11,886 nucleotides of DNA from DASSHC01 sp035693105. Lineage in GTDB: Bacteria; Chloroflexota; Chloroflexia; Thermomicrobiales; Thermomicrobiaceae. Every line of letters starts with the position of its first letter. Positions within the stretch are counted from its first letter, which is position 1. Position numbers and translations under genes: made by a program. Location of the stretch: contig DASSHC010000209.1 of NCBI GenBank assembly GCA_035693105.1, positions 1 to 11,886 of the forward strand. Direction: 5' to 3'. The notes beneath the pieces are model-generated. The model was not told the DNA's origin. It searched no databases and saw only the letters and a program-made list of their open reading frames with translations. Below are positions 5,674 to 11,886 of this stretch, piece by piece.

Positions 5674-6543
5674 TCAGCTTGTCGGCTCGCACGGCAGCGC
5701 GACGCCCCGAAGCTCGAACCGCTCCGCGTCCAGTCGCGGCTGATCCAGGTCGCCGTAGGTCGCTTCGGCCCAGGCGACCAGTTCGCGCAGCACGGCCGCC
5801 CGCCGGTCCTCGTCCAGTTCCACGAACTCGCGCTCTCGCCGGCGGCGTCCACCGGGGCGGTCCGCCGCTCCCGAACGATCCCCCGCGCCCGGCCCGCGCT
5901 GCAGCCCCGCCCAACCGGCGATGATCTGGCGCGGCGAATGGCCGCGCTCCCAGCGAGCCACGACTCGCGGCGGCAGTACGACGGCTCCCTCCGCCACCAG
6001 CGACTCGATCAGCGGCCGCGCGTTACGCCGCTCCTGGCGCACGCCATGCTCGCCGGGCCCGCCCCCCGTGATACGGCGCCGCTGGGCACGCAACTGCTCC
6101 ATCAGGCTCGCCGGATCGCGCTCGATCTGCCCGATCAGCAGCATTCCGCCGGGCCGCAGCACGCGCGACACCTCGCGCGCGACCGGCGCGGCCCGCAGCC
6201 GGTGCGCCACACGCGCGGCGACGATGGTCTTGACCGAGCCAACGGGCAACGGCCAGGGCTGCTCGCAGTCGGCCACCGCCAGCGGCACACCGGCCAGCTT
6301 GGCGCCGAAAACGGATAGTAGGGGGCGCGAGAGATCCAGGCCGAGATACCGCAGCGGCAGCCGGGCCAGGTGCTGCCCCAGCTCGCCAGTCCCGGCGCCG
6401 ATCTCCAGCACCAGGTCGCTGGGACCCAGCCCGGCCAGCTCCACGATCACGCGCGCGATCTGCTCGCCGGCTTCGCTGCCGATCCCCGCGCGCTCGTCAA
6501 AGCTTTCGGTCTGCCCATCGAACTCCGGTATACGCGACCTCAC
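5674..6543 (-). CDS. Class I SAM-dependent methyltransferase, substrate unknown
   Basis: From GTG 6543 the product has 289 residues. The N-terminal half is a Rossmann-type methyltransferase: motif I VLEIGAGTGELG (45-56), acidic residue at the end of strand 2 in YLGLDLS (Asp70), a motif II-like CEQPWPLPVGS segment, and REVSRVLRPGGMLLIGQ for motif III and the strand after it. The C-terminal part has an Arg/Gly-rich stretch (about 225-250) and a helical tail; I do not recognise its target. GTG 6543 is preferred because GGGGA lies 7 bases upstream; a TTG at 6588 would add 15 residues without a ribosome site and would place the start inside a hairpin. It ends 46 bp before mosB, so it may be co-transcribed with the molybdenum genes, but nothing in the sequence ties it to molybdenum. 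Confidence 0.85.
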   Translation of the reverse strand: MRSRIPEFDGQTESFDERAGIGSEAGEQIARVIVELAGLGPSDLVLEIGAGTGELGQHLARLPLRYLGLDLSRPLLSVFGAKLAGVPLAVADCEQPWPLPVGSVKTIVAARVAHRLRAAPVAREVSRVLRPGGMLLIGQIERDPASLMEQLRAQRRRITGGGPGEHGVRQERRNARPLIESLVAEGAVVLPPRVVARWERGHSPRQIIAGWAGLQRGPGAGDRSGAADRPGGRRRREREFVELDEDRRAAVLRELVAWAEATYGDLDQPRLDAERFELRGVALPCEPTS

Positions 6544-6658
6544 CAAGTCGTCCCCATGACATCGCTCCCGTCGAGCCGGAAGGCACAACGGGAAGCGATA
6601 GCTCCGCGTTCCTCAGCTGTGGAACGTGAACGGACAGTAGCACGGAGCGGCGCCCGCG
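6544..6658 (-). promoter_or_regulatory. Leader gap with long imperfect hairpin upstream of the methyltransferase-mos-mod genes
   Basis: In this 115-bp gap, ATCGCTCCCGT at 6561-6571 pairs with ACGGGAAGCGAT at 6588-6599 with a single bulged base, and GCC-GGAA-GGC at 6575-6584 forms an inner stem. On the minus-strand RNA the structure ends 5 bases before the GGGGA ribosome site. There is no T-run, so a plain terminator is unlikely. A mRNA structure that affects translation of the methyltransferase, or a processing site, is possible. I see no convincing -35/-10 pair here and no ModE-like operator. Confidence 0.4.
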
Positions 6659-7606
6659 TCAACCGGCTGGCCTGGGTATCGCGCGCGCCAGCGTCCTCCG
6701 CCAGTCGTCCAGCTCGGGCCGCGTGGGAAACGACGGCTGGGCTCCAGCCCGCTGCACGGCGAAGCTGGCCGCCGCGACTCCGGTGGCCAGCGCGCTATCA
6801 AGCGAGGCGCCGCGGGCCAGCTCCGCGCAGAGCGCGCCCACGAGCGCGTCGCCCGCCCCCGTCGTATCCACCACCGAAACGGTGGGCGCCGGCTCCAACA
6901 ACCCCTGCTCGCCTGACAGCAGGAACACGCCGGCCGCGCCGAAGGTGAGGACCACCGACCTCGGGCCAAGCTCGCGCAAGGCCGCCGCCCCGTCCCCGGC
7001 ATCGGCCAGCGCGACCGGCGGCCCGCCGAGCAGTTGCCCGGCCTCGATCTCGTTGACCACCAGCACATCGGCCAGGGCCAGCAGCGGCTCCAGCCCGACC
7101 CGTGCCGGTACGGCGTTCAGCACGGTCAACGCGCCGCCTGCCCGCCCCAGGCGCAGCGCCGCCTCGACCGCCTCCAGCGGAACCTCGAGCTGGCAGCAGA
7201 CGATATCGCCCGGCGCCAGCGCCGGCCCAAGCGCGGTGGCAACCAGCGCGCCGTCGACCAGAGCGTTGGCGCCTGGGACCACCGTGATCCGGTTCTGCCC
7301 GCTGACGTTCTCCACCTCGATCAGGGCCAGGCCGCCGCGGCCGGGGACGCGCCGCACGCCCGCGCAATCGACGCCGCCGGCGCCCAGCGCGTCGAGCCGC
7401 GCCTGGCTCTCGGCATCCGTCCCGACCGCGCCGATCAGGCGCGTCGCGGCGCCGAGCCGGGCCGCGGCCACCGCCTGATTGGCGCCTTTGCCGCCACCGA
7501 ACGTCTCAAATGACTCGGCGAAAACGGTCTCGCCCGCCGCCGGGAAGCGCCGCACTCGCGCCACCAGATCGGTGTTGATGCTTCCGACGACGACGACGCT
7601 AGTCAT
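6659..7606 (-). CDS. rbsK: PfkB-family carbohydrate kinase, ribokinase type
   Basis: ATP-dependent kinase expected to phosphorylate ribose or a related sugar or nucleoside in the cytoplasm. It has 315 residues, normal for ribokinase. The N-terminus VVVVGSINTDLVARV is the typical first strand with the substrate-binding Asp13. PfkB signature 1 is GGGKGANQAVAAARLGA (37-53) and signature 2 is DTTGAGDALVGAL (247-259) with catalytic Asp253. VVNEIEAGQLLG matches the NE-x-E segment that binds the Mg-phosphate. The ATG at 7606 overlaps the transglutaminase stop by 8 bp, so translation is probably coupled. No ribose transporter or other sugar gene is nearby, so the exact substrate, and the symbol, are provisional; adenosine kinase or another PfkB member remains possible. 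Confidence 0.85.
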   Translation of the reverse strand: MTSVVVVGSINTDLVARVRRFPAAGETVFAESFETFGGGKGANQAVAAARLGAATRLIGAVGTDAESQARLDALGAGGVDCAGVRRVPGRGGLALIEVENVSGQNRITVVPGANALVDGALVATALGPALAPGDIVCCQLEVPLEAVEAALRLGRAGGALTVLNAVPARVGLEPLLALADVLVVNEIEAGQLLGGPPVALADAGDGAAALRELGPRSVVLTFGAAGVFLLSGEQGLLEPAPTVSVVDTTGAGDALVGALCAELARGASLDSALATGVAAASFAVQRAGAQPSFPTRPELDDWRRTLARAIPRPAG

Positions 7607-10340
7607 CAGTCTCGTCGAGCGCCCGCGCCCGCACCGAGGGCCGCCACTGGTCCAGCAGCAGGTGCCGCAGCAGGAGCGAGCGCAGCCGCAGCCAGGCGTG
7701 CCGCGCCCGGCTCAGCTCGTCGCTAGCCGCCGGGTAGGCGCCGTAGCGCTCGCGCACGTAGAGCTCCGCCAGCAGGCTGGCGTGGTTGCGCGCGGCGGGA
7801 ACGCGTTTGCCGACGGCCCCGGCGTATTCGTAGGGCGTCAGCGCGGGATCGGCGCGGACACCACCCCAGCTCGCCCCCCGCTGCAGCTTGGTGAAGAGCT
7901 GCGTCGTCTGGCTGAGGCCGCGCATGCCGCGCAACCAGAGGTAGGAGACGACCACCAGCAGCACCAGCGCCGCCACGGCCAGGGCCCGCAGCGCCCACTC
8001 GAAGGGACTGGTATGGTGCTGAACCGTAACCGGGCCACCAAAGCCCCCACCGCCGAGCTCGTTCAGCTCCTGCAGGCGGCCGTCGGTGTTCGGCGGCAAC
8101 TGGCTGGAGCCGGACGCCGAACTGGAGGGGTTCGATGCCGCCGGCGGCACGTAGCGCGCGATCTCGGAGCGTGCGGCGGTCGGCTCGAAGGGAATCCAGC
8201 CGTAGCCGGGGAAGTACGCCTCGACCCAGGCGTGCGAGTTCAGGTCGCGGTAGAGATAGCCCCCAGAGTTCTGATCGAAGCTGGCCGGGTAGAAGCCCAC
8301 CACCTCGCGCGCCGGAATGCCCAGGATGCGCAGCATCTCGACCATGGAGGTGGAGTAGTAGGTGCAGTAGCCCTGCTTGCTCTCGAACAGGAAGTAGTCG
8401 ACGATGTCGTCCCCCCGCGGCGGCGCGTTCACGTTCTCGTTGTACTTGTAGTTCGAGCGCAGGAAGGACTCGATCGCGCTCGCTTTGTCGTAGGGGTTCG
8501 CCTGGCTGTCTCCGATGGCATGCGCCAGCTGACTAACCCGCAGCGTCACCGTCGTGGGGAGCTGCAGATAGCGGCTGGCGATCTCAACCGGGTAGGTCGT
8601 GCCGGCCTGGCGCAGATCGCCCACCGTGGCCTGCGTAGGGAGCGTCGACACAGTGTAAGAGTCGCCGGTGCGCACGCCGCCCTGAGAGAAGACGGCCTCA
8701 AGATCGGCGTAGACCGGCAGGTTACCGGTGAAGCGCAGGGTCTGCGCGTGGTAGCTCGGCCCCAGCACGACCTGGACGCTGATGTGCCGCGCTGTCAGGT
8801 CGTTCATCGCGTCGCGGATGTCATCCCAGTTGTCGGGGATCGCGATGCGGTCGCGCCCCGGCGGGGGGGTAACGTTGGGCAGCGACACACCGAAGGGGAG
8901 CACGCCGGGCTCGTTCGGAGTGGGAGAAGCAGCGGGCGTTGGTGAGCCTGCCGGCGTCGGCGTGCCCACGGCCGCCGGCGACGCCTCGGGGCCCGGCGAC
9001 GCCGTCGGCGTGATCCCGCGCTCGCGCGGCACCTGCAAATCGGGCGGCAGCCCGAAGACACCGCCCCCGCGTTGCGGTGGCGAGAAATCGGCGTCCTGCA
9101 GGAGCTGCACCAGCGGCCAGAGCGTCGGTGGCGTGGTCGCTTCCGTGGCCGATGCCACGTCGAGCGGCTGATCCTGGTAGGGGTACCAGGAGAGCTGCAG
9201 CTGACTCGGCACCGAGACCGAGCCGAGCGCGTCGGCGGTATAGATCACCGTGCCGCGCGGTTGGAGAATCTGCACCTCGAAACTGGCGCTGCCGCGATCC
9301 TTGGCCGAAGTACTGGGCAGCGGGTAGGCCTGATTGGCGTTGAGCGAGATGTAGAGATCGCTGGCAACGGAGTCGTCATCGGACGACCAGCTCCGGCCGG
9401 TGAAGGTGCTGTAGGTGTGCGCGATCAGGTACTGCGAGTTGCCGCCCTTGACCAGCAAGACGGGGGTCGTGCTCAGCCGCAGCGGCCCGCCCACCGAGAA
9501 CTCGTCGCTGAAGGCCGCGAAGCCGCCCGGTCCGCCCCCGGCGTCCGGCCCGCGCAGGCCGCTGAACCAACCATTGAGCGAGTCGCGGACCTGCACCCAG
9601 GGACCATCGATGCGCTGCCAGGCGGTGACCAGCGACTGGCTCTGGGCCGTCACCGGGAAGACCCAGCCGAAGATCAGCACGGCGATCGCCAGATAGCTGG
9701 CGACCCATAACCCGCGCCAGGCCAGCGTGTCCGGGAAGGGAACTCCGCTCCGCCGCCAGCGATCTTCACGCTGCGCCAGGCTGAAGCGCATCAGCAGCAG
9801 GATCGCGGCGAAGAGGTAGAGGATCAGCAACGCCGTCGGCACCTTGAGCGAGTAGCCCAGGTTGGTGAAGACCACGATGCCGGAGAAGAGGAGCGCCAGC
9901 CAGACCGAGCGCGAGCGGAAGACCAGCCAGACCGACGTGTAGGCCATGATCCAGACCAGCGCGCCCATCAGGAGGACGAAGAGGTAGAGATCCTCGGCGC
10001 GCTGGCCATGCGACACCAGCGCGTACCAGGCGTCCCAGCGGTGCCAGAGGAAGTGCAGCTTGGCCTCGCGCCCGCCGATGGCGTCGCTGAGAAAATTGGT
10101 CATCTCGAAGAGCACGACCACCCAGCCTAGCGCCAGCGCCAACAGGTGCGCCAGCAGCGCCGGAATGCGCCGCGCCAGGGAGACGCCCAGGCCCACGGCC
10201 AGCCCGAGAATGGCGATCGTGGTCAGCATGCCCAGGCCGTCGGCCCAGTCGGCGGACTCGATCGACCACGTGGCGCTGAGCACCACCAGCGAGATGAGGA
10301 TAAAGGTCGACCAGCCGTCTCGGATTGCCAGGCGTCTCAT
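7599..10340 (-). CDS. Membrane transglutaminase-like protein with DUF4129-type C-terminus (TgpA-like)
   Basis: 913-residue membrane protein. The first 220 or so residues carry about seven hydrophobic helices. A long extracytoplasmic part follows, with a Pro/Thr/Ser/Ala linker (PTPAGSPTPAASPTP) near residues 465-490. The transglutaminase/protease core has catalytic Cys659 in GYCTYYST and His703 in NSHAWVEAYF. The third position, often Asp in a DPT motif, is Glu719 in FEPT. A last membrane helix (about 782-804) leads to a cytoplasmic tail of DUF4129 type (about 826-891, with LTPYEYA and LYVRERYG). This DUF3488-transglutaminase-DUF4129 order is the standard TgpA-like form; substrates are mostly unknown and probably lie in the envelope. 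It sits 15 bp after the DUF58 gene and overlaps the sugar kinase. Start is the ATG at 10340; the ribosome site is weak. Confidence 0.92.
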   Translation of the reverse strand: MRRLAIRDGWSTFILISLVVLSATWSIESADWADGLGMLTTIAILGLAVGLGVSLARRIPALLAHLLALALGWVVVLFEMTNFLSDAIGGREAKLHFLWHRWDAWYALVSHGQRAEDLYLFVLLMGALVWIMAYTSVWLVFRSRSVWLALLFSGIVVFTNLGYSLKVPTALLILYLFAAILLLMRFSLAQREDRWRRSGVPFPDTLAWRGLWVASYLAIAVLIFGWVFPVTAQSQSLVTAWQRIDGPWVQVRDSLNGWFSGLRGPDAGGGPGGFAAFSDEFSVGGPLRLSTTPVLLVKGGNSQYLIAHTYSTFTGRSWSSDDDSVASDLYISLNANQAYPLPSTSAKDRGSASFEVQILQPRGTVIYTADALGSVSVPSQLQLSWYPYQDQPLDVASATEATTPPTLWPLVQLLQDADFSPPQRGGGVFGLPPDLQVPRERGITPTASPGPEASPAAVGTPTPAGSPTPAASPTPNEPGVLPFGVSLPNVTPPPGRDRIAIPDNWDDIRDAMNDLTARHISVQVVLGPSYHAQTLRFTGNLPVYADLEAVFSQGGVRTGDSYTVSTLPTQATVGDLRQAGTTYPVEIASRYLQLPTTVTLRVSQLAHAIGDSQANPYDKASAIESFLRSNYKYNENVNAPPRGDDIVDYFLFESKQGYCTYYSTSMVEMLRILGIPAREVVGFYPASFDQNSGGYLYRDLNSHAWVEAYFPGYGWIPFEPTAARSEIARYVPPAASNPSSSASGSSQLPPNTDGRLQELNELGGGGFGGPVTVQHHTSPFEWALRALAVAALVLLVVVSYLWLRGMRGLSQTTQLFTKLQRGASWGGVRADPALTPYEYAGAVGKRVPAARNHASLLAELYVRERYGAYPAASDELSRARHAWLRLRSLLLRHLLLDQWRPSVRARALDETDD

Positions 10341-10355
10341 CTGTTTCGTCCGTCG

Positions 10356-11624
10356 CTAGGAGGCACGCCGGATCGGCATCGCGTGCCCCTGCGTCGTCAG
10401 GGCGCGGCTGATGTCGTCGCCGTACTTCACGAGATAGGTCGGCACGCCCACCGCGGCCAGGTCACTCACCACCATCAAGCTGCTTTCGCTGGCGCCGAAG
10501 GTGCTGGGCTCGACCACTACCGCGACTACGCGGGCGTGGCGCGCGATCAGCTCCATTACCGCCTGCACCCAGCGCTCGTCGGTCGAGGGCGAGACGACGA
10601 CCACGGTGCTGTTGCGCGAGAAGAGCGCGCCTTCGGCCATCAACGTCTCGGCCAGTGACACCGTGCCGTCGGCCGCCGCCACCGCCAGCAGCTCCAGCAC
10701 CTTCACCATCTGGCGCGCGCCGCGATCGGTCGGCAGCACGATCGGCTGGGCGCCGTTGGCCAGGAGTCCGACCGTGCGGTTCTGGTCGAGGAAGTGACGC
10801 GCCAGCGAGGCGGCAATCGTCACCGCGTACTCTTCGGAGGAATCGAGCCAGAAAGAGAGCGGGATGTCCTGGCTTCCCAGCGGCAGCGACACGCCGGGCC
10901 GCGCCGCTTCGACGTGGTTGGCCGCCTCCAGATCGAGCACGATCCAGACGTCGGAGGTTGGGTCCAGCTCGAATTCTTTGACCATCAGATGCCCGGTGCG
11001 TGCGGTCGCCGTCCAGGCGATGCGGTTGAAGCTATCGCCCGGCAGATACTGGCGCACGCCGGAGGCGTTGGGCGTGACGAACGGTGTGCGCCGCTGGAGC
11101 GAGTTGCCGCCCGCCAGAATGCCGACCGGCAGCCGGAAACCGGAGAGATCGACCGTCGCCGGGTAGATCAAAAGTTCCTGGGAGTGCGGGATCTCCTGCG
11201 AGGTTGGGAAGAGATCGAAGGGATCGCTGGAGCGCAACGTGAGTGGGCCGAGCCTGAAGCGGCCACGTCGCGAGCACCAGGTCTCCACGCGCCAGCGGTT
11301 GGCGTCGTTGGGTCCCAGGTGGATCACGCGGCTCATCTGGTGCCCGGGCAGATCGGAGTGGTCGACGATCTCGAGCCAGAGCTTGGCGACGCGGCTGCGA
11401 TTCTCGACGCGGATGCGCTCGGTCACGGTCTGGCCCACCTGGGCACGGTCGGCGCGCGAGCTGCGCGAGAGCGCCACGCCGCGCAGGCTGATGCGGCTGT
11501 AGACCAGCGCGACCACGAAGAGCGCGGCCAGCGCCAGGAAGACCTTCTGCAGCGTCGTCCAGTGGTTGATCTCGGCGATAACCAGGACGACAACCAGGAC
11601 GATCCCGAGCTTGATGCCGTTCAT
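10356..11624 (-). CDS. DUF58 domain-containing membrane protein
   Basis: 422 residues. Two N-terminal membrane helices (about 4-22 and 28-46) are followed by a beta-rich region with CSRRGRFRLGPLTL and SSDPFDLF (117-139), then the defining DUF58 segment VRQYLPGDSFNRIAW and LMVKEFE (190-219). The C-terminal half, starting DVWIVLDLEA (225-234), resembles a von Willebrand A-like fold but lacks a clear complete MIDAS (no D-x-S-x-S). DUF58 proteins are commonly encoded with MoxR ATPases and transglutaminases, as here, and are thought to act with them in assembly or activation of envelope proteins; the precise role is not known. The gene starts 9 bp after the MoxR stop and ends 15 bp before the transglutaminase, so the three form an operon. 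Confidence 0.92.
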   Translation of the reverse strand: MNGIKLGIVLVVVLVIAEINHWTTLQKVFLALAALFVVALVYSRISLRGVALSRSSRADRAQVGQTVTERIRVENRSRVAKLWLEIVDHSDLPGHQMSRVIHLGPNDANRWRVETWCSRRGRFRLGPLTLRSSDPFDLFPTSQEIPHSQELLIYPATVDLSGFRLPVGILAGGNSLQRRTPFVTPNASGVRQYLPGDSFNRIAWTATARTGHLMVKEFELDPTSDVWIVLDLEAANHVEAARPGVSLPLGSQDIPLSFWLDSSEEYAVTIAASLARHFLDQNRTVGLLANGAQPIVLPTDRGARQMVKVLELLAVAAADGTVSLAETLMAEGALFSRNSTVVVVSPSTDERWVQAVMELIARHARVVAVVVEPSTFGASESSLMVVSDLAAVGVPTYLVKYGDDISRALTTQGHAMPIRRAS

Positions 11625-11633
11625 ACCGCGGCC

Positions 11634-11886
11634 CTACGGGCGCAAGCCGGCGCGCCGGTCGGGGCTGGCCACCGAGGGCCGGCTGCCCGGCACCGAGGTG
11701 ACCGAGAGCACCTCCTGGATCACCATACGCCCATCGACGTTCTTCATGCGCGCCGCCGGGCTGACGATCACCCGGTGAGCCAGCGTCGGCTCGGCCAGCG
11801 CCTTGATATCGTCCGGGATGACGTAGTCGCGCCCGGACATGGCCGCCCAGGCGCGGGCGGTATTGTAGAGCGCCAGCGAGCCGCGC
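11634..11886 (-). CDS. MoxR-family AAA+ ATPase, C-terminal fragment
   Basis: The frame is open from the right edge of the window to TAG at 11634-11636, giving the last 83 residues. RGSLALYNTARAWAAMSGRDYVIPDDIKALAEP followed by a HRV segment is the helical lid (sensor 2 region) of MoxR ATPases, where the usual wording is a SP-R-x-SLAL run and GRDYV-PDD. The Walker motifs lie outside the window. MoxR proteins are chaperone-like ATPases that work with VWA/DUF58 partners, consistent with the DUF58 gene 9 bp downstream. The tail after the lid (VTSVPGSRPSVASPDRR) is short and unstructured in appearance. The truncation is only the window edge. Confidence 0.88.
   Translation of the reverse strand, partial: RGSLALYNTARAWAAMSGRDYVIPDDIKALAEPTLAHRVIVSPAARMKNVDGRMVIQEVLSVTSVPGSRPSVASPDRRAGLRP

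Noticed and set aside
5628..5852. A 75-residue N-terminal extension of MosB
   Set aside because: It overlaps the methyltransferase coding sequence in another frame, does not resemble the MoSto family, and the protein from GTG 5627 already has the family length.
7479..8945. Plus-strand open frame of 488 codons opposite the sugar kinase and transglutaminase
   Set aside because: It is antisense to two well-supported genes and has no recognisable domain; low stop frequency in GC-rich DNA explains it.
1..11886. tRNA, rRNA, CRISPR array, prophage or complete insertion sequence
   Set aside because: No cloverleaf, no regularly spaced direct repeats, no transposase or integrase coding sequence and no rRNA-like segment was seen; only short palindromic repeats are present.

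Overview
The window is GC-rich (visibly around two thirds G+C) and densely packed bacterial DNA. All genes except the leftmost lie on the minus strand. Gene content and style suggest a member of the Chloroflexota, perhaps the Thermomicrobia side of that phylum: a MoxR / DUF58 / membrane transglutaminase set, Pro/Thr-rich linkers, many GTG starts, and interspersed palindromes of the AGCCTG-CAGGCT and CCCCTCTCC-GGAGAGGGG kind. This assignment is an inference from style; no rRNA or marker gene is present.

Layout from left to right. 1-591 (+) is the 3' end of a secreted-type protein with two tandem copies of a roughly 75-residue Cys-containing domain. 592-673 is a convergent intergenic gap holding a strong REP-like hairpin. 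674-3915 (-) encodes a molybdate ABC transporter, modC, modB and modA; a 400-bp gap full of palindromes separates modA from modBC. 3947-5627 (-) encodes the two subunits of a molybdenum storage protein, MosA (alpha) and MosB (beta). 5674-6543 (-) is a SAM-dependent methyltransferase of unknown target. 6659-7606 (-) is a ribokinase-type PfkB sugar kinase. 7599-10340 (-) is a large membrane transglutaminase with a C-terminal DUF4129-like region. 10356-11624 (-) is a DUF58 protein. 11634-11886 (-) is the C-terminal end of a MoxR-type AAA+ ATPase cut by the window edge.

Transcription runs right to left. MoxR, DUF58, transglutaminase and sugar kinase are separated by 9 and 15 bp gaps and an 8 bp overlap, so they look like one operon. 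After a 115-bp gap with a long imperfect hairpin come methyltransferase, mosB, mosA and modA, with gaps of 46, 25 and 31 bp. modB and modC overlap each other and lie beyond the palindrome cluster.

The most notable feature is the molybdenum locus. A ModABC importer would bring molybdate into the cell, and an adjacent MosAB cage (in Azotobacter vinelandii a heterohexamer that packs polyoxomolybdate at the cost of ATP) would store it. No nitrogenase, molybdopterin biosynthesis or Mo-enzyme gene lies in the window, so what the stored metal serves cannot be read here. The MosA-like subunit lacks the His-rich stretch recalled from the Azotobacter alpha subunit, which may mean a different cluster chemistry.
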